Assembly: GCA_963663375.1 (NCBI GenBank)
Contig: OY760195.1
Coordinates: 1,426,001-1,490,000, forward strand
From: JAYREN01 sp963663375
GTDB lineage: Bacteria; Acidobacteriota; Holophagae; Holophagales; Holophagaceae
Direction: 5' to 3'
DNA: 64,000 bases
Shown: in pieces, positions 17,389 through 27,062 of the stretch
Layout: the number at the start of each line of letters is the position of its first letter
Position numbering within the stretch: the stretch's first letter is position 1
Program-made: the position numbers and the translations under genes
The notes under the pieces: generated by a model
What the model was told of the DNA's origin: nothing
Seen by the model: the letters and a program-made list of their open reading frames with translations, nothing else
Databases searched by the model: none

Positions 17389-20300
17389 TCAGGGTGTCCT
17401 CACCACCGTGGCGCTGGCGGTGCCGTGCATGCCGCTGGTGCTGCGGCCGACCACCCGGAGATGCAGGGTGCCTTCGGGGGGGAGCGTGAAGCTGGTCTGG
17501 CTGGCGGGCAGGATGCCGCTGATGCACTGCCAGTCATCCTCTGCGCCGGTGAAGGAGCGCCACACGGTATAGCCCGCGGTGTCGGCGCCCGCCTGCCAGG
17601 TGAAGGTGGAGCCGGTGACGGTGAGACCTGTGGGCGCGCCGGGCACGGGCTCACCGGGGATGAGGATATCCAGGAAGCCTTGGGGATCGCTCAGGTTGCC
17701 GGTGGCGTCGAGGGAGCGCAGGGTGTAGCGCTGGTAACCGGGAGAGGCCGCAGCATCGGTATAGGCTGCACCCTTCACTGGATCAGGCGTGAGGCGCTCC
17801 ACGGGTCCCAAAGGCACACCGGCCTTGGCCTCACCCTCCACCATGGTGTAGGTCATGGGCTGGCGCTCCACCACCACTCCGGCGAGGTCGGGCACCTTGG
17901 CCTGGTTCCACTCGAGCCCGACCAGCAGCTTGCCCGCGCCCTCCTGTAGATCCACATTGACCGGCAAAGGGCTCGGCGGCGGCACGATGTCCGGCAGGCG
18001 CACCTCGATGGGCGCGCTCTGGGGGCCTTCCACCGTGCGGCCGAATTCCTTGGTGGAGGCCTGGATGCGGAAGAAGAAGGAGGCGCCGCCATATTGGGCG
18101 ACTTCCGCGGGGAAGGTGACCCCATAGCCCTCCTTGCCGATGGGCGTTTCGTTCAGGCGCGTGAAGGTGCCCGGCCCGCCCGCCAGCTTGAGCGTCGTGA
18201 TGAGGTTCTTGCGGTCCAGAGCCGCGTGCAGGCCGTTCCCCTGGGTGGCCACCACGCCCTTGAGCACGGAGGCATGCAGGGCCGGGGTGACGGCGAGGGT
18301 CGGTCTGGCGAGCTGGGCGGTTCCCGCCGCGGGTGCCATGATCACGCCCTTGGGCAGAATGAGCGGCTTGAGCGTGGCCTGGGGCGCCACCTGCTTGGCC
18401 CCCGCCAGCGAGAAGGCCGACTCCGGAGCGAGGGCGGGCCGCATCGCGGTGACAGTCTCCATCCGCTGGGGCGCCTGCTGTACCACGTATTCCATGGGGA
18501 AGCCCTGGAGCGGCTTGGCCCAGGTGAGGCTCACATGGATTTCCTTGGAGGGCGTCGGCGCCAAGGCCATCAGGTTCACGGTGCGCTTCAGGGCCTTGGC
18601 CAGGGGCTTGATGGAGAAGGCGGCCTTGGGGGCGGCGAGGCTCAGCGGCTGCGCCTGGACGAGTTCGGCGGCAAGCACGGGTTTGGTGGCCTTGGGCTTC
18701 ACTGCCACGGCCGCGGCCAACTGGACCTTGGGGATGACGGTGGCCTTGGGCGCCTGGAAGTCGGCCACCAGGGATTCACTCACCCTGGCAACGGCCACCT
18801 TGGCCTTCAGGCCACCGAGGCGACCCGAGGGCATGATGCGGTCCACGGGACGGAGCAGGCGGCGCACGGGCACGAGGGTCGGCATATCCTTGGCCACGGC
18901 GCCGGAGAGGCTGGGTACGGCGAGGCGACCCGGCAGGCGGCTGTCGGAGACCTCCACCTTGCCTTCCGCCGAGCGTGCGCTCACGTTGTTCAGCTTGTCC
19001 ACGGAGGCGATTGCGTAGCGATAGGCCTGGCCCGCTTCCAGCGTGGCATCGGTCCACTCGGGCGCGGTGACGTCCGCGACCTTGGCCATGGGGCCCGTGC
19101 CGATGGCCCGGTACACCTCATAGCCCTTGAGGTCAGGCTCCGTGGCGGGCTCCCAGGTGAGCTTGGCGGGCGGGACGGTCCCATCCGGGTTGGAGCGCAA
19201 CACGGCGGCCTCGGCCACCTTCTTCAGCGCCCCCACGGGCGCAGTGGCCACCAGATTGGAGAGGTGAACCTTCTGCACCTCCGCCAGGCTGAGGCCAGCC
19301 AGGGGCTTGGGGGTCGGCGCAGGGCCGAGGACCGGAGATTCCACGGGCAGCATCGTGGGGTTGAAGGGCTTTTCCACCTTCGGCAACTTGGCGAGGATGG
19401 CCTGGCGGGAGGCCACGAGGCGAACATCCTGCAAGCGGTTGGTCTGGGCGGTATTCAGCTCCCGGAGGGCGAGGGTCTCGGTGGTGAGACGCGGGCGCCC
19501 TGGCGTCGTGGGAGGTTCCAGATCCTTGGCCACGCCTTCCACCACCGGCGCGGAATCCAGAGACTGCTCAAGGCCACCGATGTCCACGGCGGTGACCTTG
19601 TAGTAGTAAGTGCGTTCGGTCTGCAGCGCGTTGCCGGGGATCCGGATGCTGTCGGTGAAGATGGATTTGGGGGCCTGTTTGCCGCCCGGGCGCAAGCGCC
19701 CTGCGGTGACGGCGTCCTTGATGGACTTGGAGGTGGCGGCGCTCAGGGGCGGCAGGGCATTGGGCTGTTCCAGTTCGCTCAGGGTCTGGGTGTAGGCCTC
19801 CTGGATCTTCTGGGGCGTGCGAGCGGCCTCCGGCAGCGGGCGCAGCTTGCGCACCAGGCCGCTCTGGATGCCGATGGAACGGCGCAGGGTGGTCTCGGGA
19901 TCCTCCAGCTCCAGCTCGACCTTCTTCACGGCATCGGAATTGAGCTTGAGCTTCCAGGGGCCCGTGGGGCTCTCGGCACGGTAGATGTTGTAGCCGGTGA
20001 TGACTTCCGAGGGTGTCTCGTCCCAGTTGAGCAGGACCTCGCCGTTGCCGCTGGCGGCGGTGAGGTTCACGGGCTGGGGGATGGGCGTGGGTTGGCGGGT
20101 GTCGAAGGTGGTGGGACACACCACTTCCGCCAGGCCTCCCTCCGGCAGGGCGATCTGGATCTTGTAGCGGTATTCACCACGGCCCGGGTCGTCGGTGTAG
20201 GTGAGGCCCAGCACCCCCGCCACGTTCTCGTCCATATCCGCCTGGGCGTGCATCAGCCGGAGATCCTGGCGGCTCAGGCGGCCCTGGCCCCGCAGCGACT

Positions 20301-20832
20301 TAAACGCCGTGAGGCTCTTTTCCATGGAAAGGTCCGAGGCCTCCCGGGGCGCCCCCTTGGGAGGTTCCTTGGGCAGCTCGCGGATGCGCAGCCGGGTGGC
20401 TGGATCGTGGGTAACGTCGCCAAAGGGGAAGGCCAGGAGGTTCTCCCGGAGTTCGGGTTTCAGCCGGTCGAAGGCCTTCTCCGCCAGTCGCCCCTGGAGG
20501 AAGCCCACGGGTTTCCGGCCCGTGAGGTCTTTCCAGTCGCTGTCTCCCACTTTCAGACGGAAGACGCGCACGCCCTCCGTGGGCATCTCGCCTTCGGAGT
20601 TCCCCCAGCGCAGGACCACGGTGCGGTCCTTGCGAACGAGGCCCTTCACGTGAAAGGTGCCCTGGGTCTTGCCCACGGGCAGCAGGTCCACCTTGAGCTG
20701 GGCCAAGGGCTTAAACATGGGGCGCGGGGCCACCGCGGGTCGGGCCGCGGGCGTCGGCCCCTGGGGCGCGGTGCGGACCTGGCCTGGAAGGGCGGCCGCG
20801 ACGAGGGCAAGGAGGATGGGCGTCGTTCGCAT
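17389..20832 (-). CDS. Large exported fibronectin type III protein
   Basis: An 1147-aa protein with a signal peptide (MRTTPILLALVAAALPGQVRT). At least three fibronectin-III-like modules are visible: around residues 260-310 (GEVLLNWDETPSEVITGYNIYRAE), 555-620 (KLTWEPATEPDLKGYEVYRA) and 960-1050 (GLEWNQAKVPDLAGVVVERQ), with a fourth at the C terminus. The linkers are rich in A, K and P. No catalytic motif is seen, so an adhesive or scaffold role is the simplest guess. The ATG at 20832 has GGGAGG upstream and starts 11 nt after the stop of the other exported gene, so the two are co-transcribed; the open frame further upstream is inside that gene and not used. Confidence 0.8.
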   Translation of the reverse strand: MRTTPILLALVAAALPGQVRTAPQGPTPAARPAVAPRPMFKPLAQLKVDLLPVGKTQGTFHVKGLVRKDRTVVLRWGNSEGEMPTEGVRVFRLKVGDSDWKDLTGRKPVGFLQGRLAEKAFDRLKPELRENLLAFPFGDVTHDPATRLRIRELPKEPPKGAPREASDLSMEKSLTAFKSLRGQGRLSRQDLRLMHAQADMDENVAGVLGLTYTDDPGRGEYRYKIQIALPEGGLAEVVCPTTFDTRQPTPIPQPVNLTAASGNGEVLLNWDETPSEVITGYNIYRAESPTGPWKLKLNSDAVKKVELELEDPETTLRRSIGIQSGLVRKLRPLPEAARTPQKIQEAYTQTLSELEQPNALPPLSAATSKSIKDAVTAGRLRPGGKQAPKSIFTDSIRIPGNALQTERTYYYKVTAVDIGGLEQSLDSAPVVEGVAKDLEPPTTPGRPRLTTETLALRELNTAQTNRLQDVRLVASRQAILAKLPKVEKPFNPTMLPVESPVLGPAPTPKPLAGLSLAEVQKVHLSNLVATAPVGALKKVAEAAVLRSNPDGTVPPAKLTWEPATEPDLKGYEVYRAIGTGPMAKVADVTAPEWTDATLEAGQAYRYAIASVDKLNNVSARSAEGKVEVSDSRLPGRLAVPSLSGAVAKDMPTLVPVRRLLRPVDRIMPSGRLGGLKAKVAVARVSESLVADFQAPKATVIPKVQLAAAVAVKPKATKPVLAAELVQAQPLSLAAPKAAFSIKPLAKALKRTVNLMALAPTPSKEIHVSLTWAKPLQGFPMEYVVQQAPQRMETVTAMRPALAPESAFSLAGAKQVAPQATLKPLILPKGVIMAPAAGTAQLARPTLAVTPALHASVLKGVVATQGNGLHAALDRKNLITTLKLAGGPGTFTRLNETPIGKEGYGVTFPAEVAQYGGASFFFRIQASTKEFGRTVEGPQSAPIEVRLPDIVPPPSPLPVNVDLQEGAGKLLVGLEWNQAKVPDLAGVVVERQPMTYTMVEGEAKAGVPLGPVERLTPDPVKGAAYTDAAASPGYQRYTLRSLDATGNLSDPQGFLDILIPGEPVPGAPTGLTVTGSTFTWQAGADTAGYTVWRSFTGAEDDWQCISGILPASQTSFTLPPEGTLHLRVVGRSTSGMHGTASATVVRTP

Positions 20833-20843
20833 GGGGGCCTCCC

Positions 20844-23800
20844 TCACAGATCCAGGTTGGCGCTGACGGAGCCGCTGAAGAGCCCGCCGAGCACACGATA
20901 GTGGATGGTCACCGCGCCGGAAAGCATGGGATGACCGGGGGCCTGGAAGGCCATGTTGGCTCCGATACTGCCGCTGAAGATGGTGATCTTGTAGGTCTTC
21001 CAGAAGGTCTTGAAGCGCATGCCAAAGGCGCCGCCACCCTCCGCCCCGAAGGAGCCCATGAAGTAGGGGTTCAGATCGCCGTCGATCTCGATGATCAAAT
21101 CGCCCCGCGCGTTGAGCCACGCATTGCCCCACACGATGCCGAAATCGGCTTCCTTGCTCCACCCCAGGGACGCGCCCGCACCGAAGGTCCGAGTGCCCCC
21201 CACGAAGTCGGCGGTCATGTACCCCGCGCCTTCGTATGCGTCCATCACCCGCACCTGGATGGGCGCCTCCCGGGTGCCAATGTGGAGGAACTGCGAGTCC
21301 GGCCCGAAGTGGAGCTGCACCTGGCCCATGGGCTTGAGCAGCCCCTGGGCCAGACTCAGGTTGGCGGTCAGGGTGGCATCGAAGACATCGGGATTGCGGG
21401 TGAAGCGGATATCGGCGCTCACGTGGTTGTCGGGGGGAGTGTCCTTGCGGTTGCTGAAGAGCCAGCCGTCCCCCTGAATGAGGGTGGTGAGGTTCTGGCT
21501 CACGTACAGATCCAGGTCACCGTGAAAGGCGAACTGGTCCGTGGTGCCGGCGCTGATCCCCGCCATCACCGCCAGCCCCAGAGTGTCATCGGCCTTGCCT
21601 TCGATGTCCTTGGTGTCCCGGATGGTCTCCGGGAGGAAGTTCTGGGCCAGGCCCCCCACCAGGCTGTAGATTTCGAAATCCGGCGCCACCTTGATGGTGG
21701 CGGCGGGGGGCGGCTCGAAGATCCCCAGGGCGTAGAAGTACGGGAACGAGGAGGTGTCCTTGAAGTGCCGCCCGAAGCGCAGGCCCGCGTCGAAGTCGAA
21801 GGTGGCCGCGCCCATGTTCACCTTGAGGGCGCCATCACCCATGAAGTAGGCGTCCTGTACCTTGTTGTTCTCGGTCTCGACCCGGAAGCCCATGTGGGCG
21901 TTGAAGGAGCCCAGGCTTGCCAGGCTCTGGCTCACATCGAAGGGCTTCTCCAACTCCACGGTCCCCACTTCGTTGTTGCCGGGCACCGTGGTGAACAGCA
22001 GACGGTTGTAGTTGATGGGCATGAGGGGATTCATCTCCACCTCGCCCCCCAGGCCCACGTAGAAGCGGTCCTGGGTTTCGGTCTCGCCCTTGATGATCCC
22101 GTACCCGTTCTCCCCCAAGGCATAGGGGAAGCCCCACAGGCTCACCTGAGGCCGGTCCGCCAGATTGGACCAGCGACTGCCCACCAACTCGAAGGAGAGA
22201 TCCTCCTTGCTGCCCTCGATGCCTGCGCCGTGGGCCTCCAGCACCAAGTGGTCGTAGTTCACGCTGGGAAGGTCGGCGCCCTGGATCGCAAAGTCGAAGC
22301 GGCCCGTGAGATCCAGCAGGGTCGGAAAGAGCCGCGCCGATTCCACCACCGTGGTGATGCCCGTGAGGAAGCTCTCGCCGGACATGGGGCCCTGGGGCGT
22401 CTGCGTGATGAGTTCCGCGCTCTCCACCCCGTTCTGGGTGAGCCTGAACTTGAGGGGCGGCGTGAACTTCTTGAGGATGGGCGGGGCTTCCAGGTTCAGC
22501 TTACCGGTGACCTCGGGGCCGTTGAGCAGCGCCCCTTCCACGAAACGCAACTCGAAGGGATCGAGGAAGGCTGGGGCAACGTAGAGCAGGATCTCCTTGC
22601 TGATCTTGGCGGCCACGACGCCACTGAAGGTGCCGTTGCCCTCGAACCGCCCCGCCTTGCCTGTCACCAGCACCCGCAGGCGCTCGTTCTGCTGGGACAG
22701 ACTGCTGATCTCCTCCGGCAGGGACAGATAGTAGAGCGGCAGATGCACACCCATCCAGGCCTCGGGCAGACCTTCCGGCGAGTGCCCCGTGCTGAAGTCG
22801 CACACCGTGCCGTAGAAGGTGGCGTTCACCTGGTAGGCGCCCACTTCGGCGTTCTTGGCCAGGGCCTTGCCCCGAACGTAGAGCCCATCCGCCAGATCCG
22901 CGGCAGCGTCGGTGAAGGAGGTCGTCAGGGTGAAGCCCGGCCCCCAGGCCAGGGTGCCCGTGACCTTGGTGCCCTCCGAGACCAGTTCGCCTTTCTCCAC
23001 CCGGGCCACTCCCTTTTCCAGGGAAAGGCGGTAGGTCGTGAGGCCCGAAGGATGAAGTTGCGCCGCGGGAAGGGCGAGACTGCCGGAGATGCCTTCCCAG
23101 GCCACCTCGACCTTGGCGGCATTCACCGCCCTCGCCTGCCGGGCGGGCCTTGCGCCGCTGGGCCTAGGCTCCGCGGGCGCCGGCACCTTGCCGACCATGG
23201 AGCAGGTGAGGGGATCAGAGAGGTACGGCTGCTCCGTGGCGCCCACCCGGCAGAAGACCTGCAGCGGGAACTGGAGCCGCGCCGGGCCGCCCAGGCGGGG
23301 CGTGCCCCGCTCGAACCGCAGGGCCAGAGTCTGGAAGACCCAGGTATGGCCCTTGTGGAGGATGGGAAGAGCGGAGGCCAGGTTCGGCCCTAGAGGCCCC
23401 GTGCCCACGAGGAGGGCGCTGTCGAAGGTGACGTTGGGGGCTTCCAGCCTGATGTCCTGCCCGGTCAGGGCGTGGCGCACGGGCGGGTCCACCACGACTT
23501 CCAGATTGCCCTTGAGCTGGACGTTGGAAGGGCCGAAGGTGACTTCCCCGGCCAGCAGTGTGGCCTCGAATGGGCCTTCCGCCAGGGGCAGGTCGCCGGG
23601 AGTCAAGGTGCCCGTAAGGCCTGTGGCGGTGAGGGTCAGGGGCCGGACGTCCAGCTTCAACCCGGCCAGCGTCGCCGTGCCTTCCACGCGGTTGCCCTTG
23701 TCCGAGAGCACCACGCGGGTGAGGTGGCAGGTCCAGCCGTGCAGGTCGCCGGAGAAATCCTTCAGGGCCTCATCCAGAGTGCCTTCCGCCGTAGTGCCCT

Positions 23801-24095
23801 TGAGCACCAAATTCTTGAAGCTGAGCTTCCGCTCTCCCAGGGGCGCAGGCAGGGCAAAGGTGGCGGTACCGCTGAACTTTTCCGCCGTGGCGTCGCCCTC
23901 GCAGTCCACGGATGTGGCCTTGATGCCTCCCAGGTAGAAGACCTCCACCTGCATCTTGGGCTTGAGGATCTTTTCCAAAACGGCGGTGCCCACCTTCTTG
24001 AGCACCTGCGCAGCCTGGGGAGGCACCTGGGGTCTTGCAGGCACGTGGAACGCCAGGAAAGCAATACCAACCAGGGCCGAAGGCACTCGAGCCAT
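20844..24095 (-). CDS. Large exported protein of unknown function
   Basis: A 1083-aa protein starting with a short signal-like segment (VPSALVGIAFLAFHVPA) and continuing as a long series of amphipathic beta-strands. Recurrent phrases include VEGTATLAGLKLD, GSLALPAAQLHPSGL and KFSGTATFALPAPLGERKL. The C-terminal third has many G-rich strands (GGTRTFGAGASLGWSK), as in outer-membrane or secreted beta-proteins. No named domain is recognised. ATG 24095 has CGGAGA upstream. It is followed 11 nt later by the fibronectin-III gene, and the pair probably acts together at the cell surface; that is inference. Confidence 0.75.
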   Translation of the reverse strand: MARVPSALVGIAFLAFHVPARPQVPPQAAQVLKKVGTAVLEKILKPKMQVEVFYLGGIKATSVDCEGDATAEKFSGTATFALPAPLGERKLSFKNLVLKGTTAEGTLDEALKDFSGDLHGWTCHLTRVVLSDKGNRVEGTATLAGLKLDVRPLTLTATGLTGTLTPGDLPLAEGPFEATLLAGEVTFGPSNVQLKGNLEVVVDPPVRHALTGQDIRLEAPNVTFDSALLVGTGPLGPNLASALPILHKGHTWVFQTLALRFERGTPRLGGPARLQFPLQVFCRVGATEQPYLSDPLTCSMVGKVPAPAEPRPSGARPARQARAVNAAKVEVAWEGISGSLALPAAQLHPSGLTTYRLSLEKGVARVEKGELVSEGTKVTGTLAWGPGFTLTTSFTDAAADLADGLYVRGKALAKNAEVGAYQVNATFYGTVCDFSTGHSPEGLPEAWMGVHLPLYYLSLPEEISSLSQQNERLRVLVTGKAGRFEGNGTFSGVVAAKISKEILLYVAPAFLDPFELRFVEGALLNGPEVTGKLNLEAPPILKKFTPPLKFRLTQNGVESAELITQTPQGPMSGESFLTGITTVVESARLFPTLLDLTGRFDFAIQGADLPSVNYDHLVLEAHGAGIEGSKEDLSFELVGSRWSNLADRPQVSLWGFPYALGENGYGIIKGETETQDRFYVGLGGEVEMNPLMPINYNRLLFTTVPGNNEVGTVELEKPFDVSQSLASLGSFNAHMGFRVETENNKVQDAYFMGDGALKVNMGAATFDFDAGLRFGRHFKDTSSFPYFYALGIFEPPPAATIKVAPDFEIYSLVGGLAQNFLPETIRDTKDIEGKADDTLGLAVMAGISAGTTDQFAFHGDLDLYVSQNLTTLIQGDGWLFSNRKDTPPDNHVSADIRFTRNPDVFDATLTANLSLAQGLLKPMGQVQLHFGPDSQFLHIGTREAPIQVRVMDAYEGAGYMTADFVGGTRTFGAGASLGWSKEADFGIVWGNAWLNARGDLIIEIDGDLNPYFMGSFGAEGGGAFGMRFKTFWKTYKITIFSGSIGANMAFQAPGHPMLSGAVTIHYRVLGGLFSGSVSANLDL

Positions 24096-24170
24096 AGGAA
24101 TCTCCGGGGGGATGAGGAGAGCCTAGCACTTGTGGATTCCAGATCCAGCCGAATTACTCGGGAGTCTAAT

Positions 24171-26123
24171 TCAGCGCTGAAGCACCAGCAGCGTCAGATC
24201 ATCCTCCAGGGGCCTGCCCTTCAGGAAGGCGTCCACGGCGGCGAGCACGGCGAACTTGGGATCGTCGCCTTGGGCCAGAGCCAGCTCCAGCCGGGCTTCT
24301 CCAAAGAATTCACCCTCAGGATCCTGGGCCTCGCTGAGGCCGTCCGTGAAGAAGAGCAGGCTGTCGCCGGTTTCCAGGCGCCCTTCGGCCACTTCCAGGA
24401 GGGATTCAAAGCGGTCGGGGCTCATGCCGATGCCGATGCCATTGGGGGCCAGGCGCTCCACCCGGCCGTCCACGCGGCGCAGGAAACCCGCCGGGTGTCC
24501 GGCCCGGGCGAAGCAGAAGGTGCCGTCCCTGGGATCAAAGAGGCCGTAGATCGCCGTGAGGAAGACCTGGCGGGGATGGGTGGCGCACCAGATGGCGTTG
24601 AGGCGCGCGAGGATTTCCTGGGGGCCCAGGGCCATCTTGTCCAGGGCCGCCAGCACGCCCTTGGTCTCGGCGGCGTAGAAGGCCGCGCTGGTGCCCTTGC
24701 CGCTCACGTCGGCGATGAAGAAGGCGTAGCGGCCATCGGGCAGCTTGAAGAGATCGAAGTAGTCCCCCGCCACCTCCCGGGCGGGCAGGATGGTGGCCTG
24801 GATGACGGGGGCCAGCAGCGAGACATCCGGCAGCAGGCGCATCTGCACTTCGCGGGCCACCCGGAGTTCTTCCTCCAGTCGCAGCCGCTCGCCCCGCTCG
24901 GAATCCGCGATCTCCAGGCGCTCAGCCATCTCATTGAAGGCGGTGGTGAGCTGGGCCACCTGGTCCCGGCTCCGGGGCTGAATGCGCACGGTGAAGTCGC
25001 CCTTGGCCAGCCGTGCCACCCCCCGGAAGAGCCCCTCCACCGAACGCCCCAGGCTGCGGGCCAGCCCCACGCCCATGAAGAAGGCCACCACCTGGAAGCA
25101 GCCGAGGAGCAGCACCACGACCACGAGCCCCACCAGCACCACGAAGGCCTGGGCCGAGAGGTTGCCATCCCCGAAACCAAAGCCCAGAAAGATCTCCTTG
25201 AGGCTGGTCTCGGGGCGCAGGGTAAGCACCATGGGCTTGCCCGATTCCCAGTCCAGCACCCGCACCGAAACCGGCGGCAGCGAGAAGGACCGGAGCACGC
25301 CGCGCCCCTTTGCCACTTCCCCCAGGTACCAGGTCGCGAGAGGTTCGCGCCGAGTGAAGAGCGTGACCCCTTCCAGGGCGAGATCCCCTTCTCGGGAAGG
25401 CTTGCGCCCCCTGGCGGGGGCTTCCGGTGCGGACGGATCATCCGTATTGCTACTCCAGTCCACCCGGTAGTGGATGCGACCGCCCCAGACCTTGCGCCCG
25501 GTGATCCCCAGATCGTGGATGTTCAGGGTGAGGAGACGAAACCCCTTGGGGGTCCGTGTCGCCACCCGCATGAAGACATCCTTGGCACCGCTCTTGTCCG
25601 GGGTGCGGGTGTAGACGAGGGCGGGCACGCCGGGCTGCATGTCCTTCAGCAGGCTGTCGGTGCGCGAGACCCAGGCCTCGCCCAGCACCTGGATGGACTG
25701 GAGGGCGCGATCATCCGAGGCCTCTTCCCCGGCCTGCCGCAGGGCGTTTTCATACTGCTTCAGGTTGCCCTGGATGGAACGACTCACCTGGGCCCCGAGG
25801 CCCAGCCAGCCGAAGGCGAGAAAAAACACCGTGAGGGTGAGGACCGGCAGCACCGAAACCAGCAGCAGGATCACCCAGAGACGCCGGGATACTTTGAAGA
25901 GCAGCTTTCGCCAGAGATAGAGAAAGCCCAGGAAGCCCAGCACCAGGGCCGCGATCCAGAAACACCAGGCCGAGACCACGGCCAGGCAGCCGGGAGCGCT
26001 GGCTCGGCAGGAGAGGGGCGTCAGCAGCCAGGGCAAGCCGAGGGCCAGCAGGATCCAGGCCCAGCGCGGGCGAAGAGCCTGGAGCCGCCGCAGCGCCGGA
26101 TCGAACGCCTGCCTCGCCGGCAT
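24171..26123 (-). CDS. HAMP and SpoIIE/PP2C-type serine phosphatase, membrane-bound
   Basis: A 650-aa protein. Membrane spans lie near residues 20-40, 50-75, 85-110 and around 325-355. A HAMP segment follows (SVEGLFRGVARLAKGDFTVRI), then a short coiled coil (RLRLEEELRVAREVQMRLLP) leading to an RsbU/SpoIIE phosphatase domain (residues about 430-650) with the metal-site motifs AGDYFDLF, FIADVSGKGTSAAF, FCFARAGHPAGFL, FFTDGLSEA and DDLTLLVLQR. It should dephosphorylate an anti-sigma-factor antagonist or similar partner in response to a membrane signal. No partner gene is adjacent. It starts 1 nt after the fabG stop codon. Confidence 0.88.
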   Translation of the reverse strand: MPARQAFDPALRRLQALRPRWAWILLALGLPWLLTPLSCRASAPGCLAVVSAWCFWIAALVLGFLGFLYLWRKLLFKVSRRLWVILLLVSVLPVLTLTVFFLAFGWLGLGAQVSRSIQGNLKQYENALRQAGEEASDDRALQSIQVLGEAWVSRTDSLLKDMQPGVPALVYTRTPDKSGAKDVFMRVATRTPKGFRLLTLNIHDLGITGRKVWGGRIHYRVDWSSNTDDPSAPEAPARGRKPSREGDLALEGVTLFTRREPLATWYLGEVAKGRGVLRSFSLPPVSVRVLDWESGKPMVLTLRPETSLKEIFLGFGFGDGNLSAQAFVVLVGLVVVVLLLGCFQVVAFFMGVGLARSLGRSVEGLFRGVARLAKGDFTVRIQPRSRDQVAQLTTAFNEMAERLEIADSERGERLRLEEELRVAREVQMRLLPDVSLLAPVIQATILPAREVAGDYFDLFKLPDGRYAFFIADVSGKGTSAAFYAAETKGVLAALDKMALGPQEILARLNAIWCATHPRQVFLTAIYGLFDPRDGTFCFARAGHPAGFLRRVDGRVERLAPNGIGIGMSPDRFESLLEVAEGRLETGDSLLFFTDGLSEAQDPEGEFFGEARLELALAQGDDPKFAVLAAVDAFLKGRPLEDDLTLLVLQR

Positions 26124-26124
26124 C

Positions 26125-26877
26125 TCAGGGCATCAACATCCCGCCATTGACGGGAATGGTGCAGCCGGTGATGTAGCCCGCCTCTTCCGTGGCCAGGAAG
26201 CACACGGCGGCGGCGATATCGGCGGGGGCGCCCATGCGGCCCAGGGGAATCTGCTTGTTGAAGTTCTCCTTCACCTCAGCGGACAGCTTGTCGGTCATGG
26301 CGGTGGCGATGTAGCCCGGGGCCACGGCGTTGCAGGTGATGTTGCGGCTGGCCAGTTCGCGGCCCGTGGTCTTGGTGAGGCCGATCAGCCCGGCCTTGGC
26401 GCTCACGTAGTTGGCCTGGCCCGCGTTGCCCATCTGGCCCACCACGCTGGCGATGTTGATGATGCGGCCCCAGCGCTGTTTCATCATGGGCTTGGCCACG
26501 GCCTGAGTGGCCAGGAAGGCGCCCTTCAAGTTGATGTTGAGGACGGCGTCCCACTCTTCTTCCTTCATCTGGATCAGTAGCTTGTCCTTGGCGATGCCGG
26601 CGTTGTTCACCAGGATGTGCAGGCCGCCGTGGCGCTCCACCACGGTATTGACCGCTTCGCGCACCGTGTCGCCCTCGGCCATGTTCAACAGCACGTAGTC
26701 GGCCTTGCCACCGGCCGCCTGAATCTCAGACACCACGCGCTTGAGATCTTCCTCGGTGAAGGCAAGGCTGCCGCACACCACCGTCGCGCCCTGCTTGGCT
26801 AGTTCCTTGGCGATAACCTCGCCGATGCCCTGGCTGGCCCCGGTCACGAGTGCGATCTTGCCGTCGAGTCTGAACAT
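26125..26877 (-). CDS. fabG: 3-oxoacyl-ACP reductase
   Basis: A 250-aa short-chain dehydrogenase that reduces 3-oxoacyl-ACP with NADPH in fatty-acid elongation. The cofactor loop is TGASQGIGE (residues 13-21), NNAG follows near residue 90, and the active site is the serine of IINIASVVG with YVSAKAG, giving the S-Y-K triad. PGYIATAMTDKL is typical of FabG. AGGAG precedes the ATG. Other fab genes are not adjacent, so an alternative SDR role cannot be excluded, but similarity along the whole chain fits FabG. Confidence 0.88.
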   Translation of the reverse strand: MFRLDGKIALVTGASQGIGEVIAKELAKQGATVVCGSLAFTEEDLKRVVSEIQAAGGKADYVLLNMAEGDTVREAVNTVVERHGGLHILVNNAGIAKDKLLIQMKEEEWDAVLNINLKGAFLATQAVAKPMMKQRWGRIINIASVVGQMGNAGQANYVSAKAGLIGLTKTTGRELASRNITCNAVAPGYIATAMTDKLSAEVKENFNKQIPLGRMGAPADIAAAVCFLATEEAGYITGCTIPVNGGMLMP

Positions 26878-27062
26878 GGGAACTCCTCTTTTGTACGAAC
26901 GAAAAGTCTACCAGTCCGTCGTTGATTGTAATTTTATTGAATAAATCCCCCGCCGAAAAACTCAACCCGCTCAATAGGCAGTCCGATAGATCTTCACCGC
27001 CGCGGATTCCATTGATTTTGTTTTCAACCCCGCGGCCGCGCCATTTCCCTCAGGAGGTGCAT

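Noticed and set aside
18094..20901. Long plus-strand frame opposite the fibronectin-III gene (about 935 codons)
   Set aside because: It is the mirror of a real GC-rich gene: rich in G, H, L and R, with no domain, signal or ribosome binding site.
17389..21162. Extension of the fibronectin-III protein to a start at 21162
   Set aside because: The extra 110 codons lie inside the upstream exported-protein gene, and the real ATG at 20832 begins with a signal peptide after a strong GGGAGG site.
26878..27062. A Fur-type operator before the TonB receptor
   Set aside because: The segment is AT-rich, but no recognisable Fur palindrome or convincing -35/-10 pair was found.
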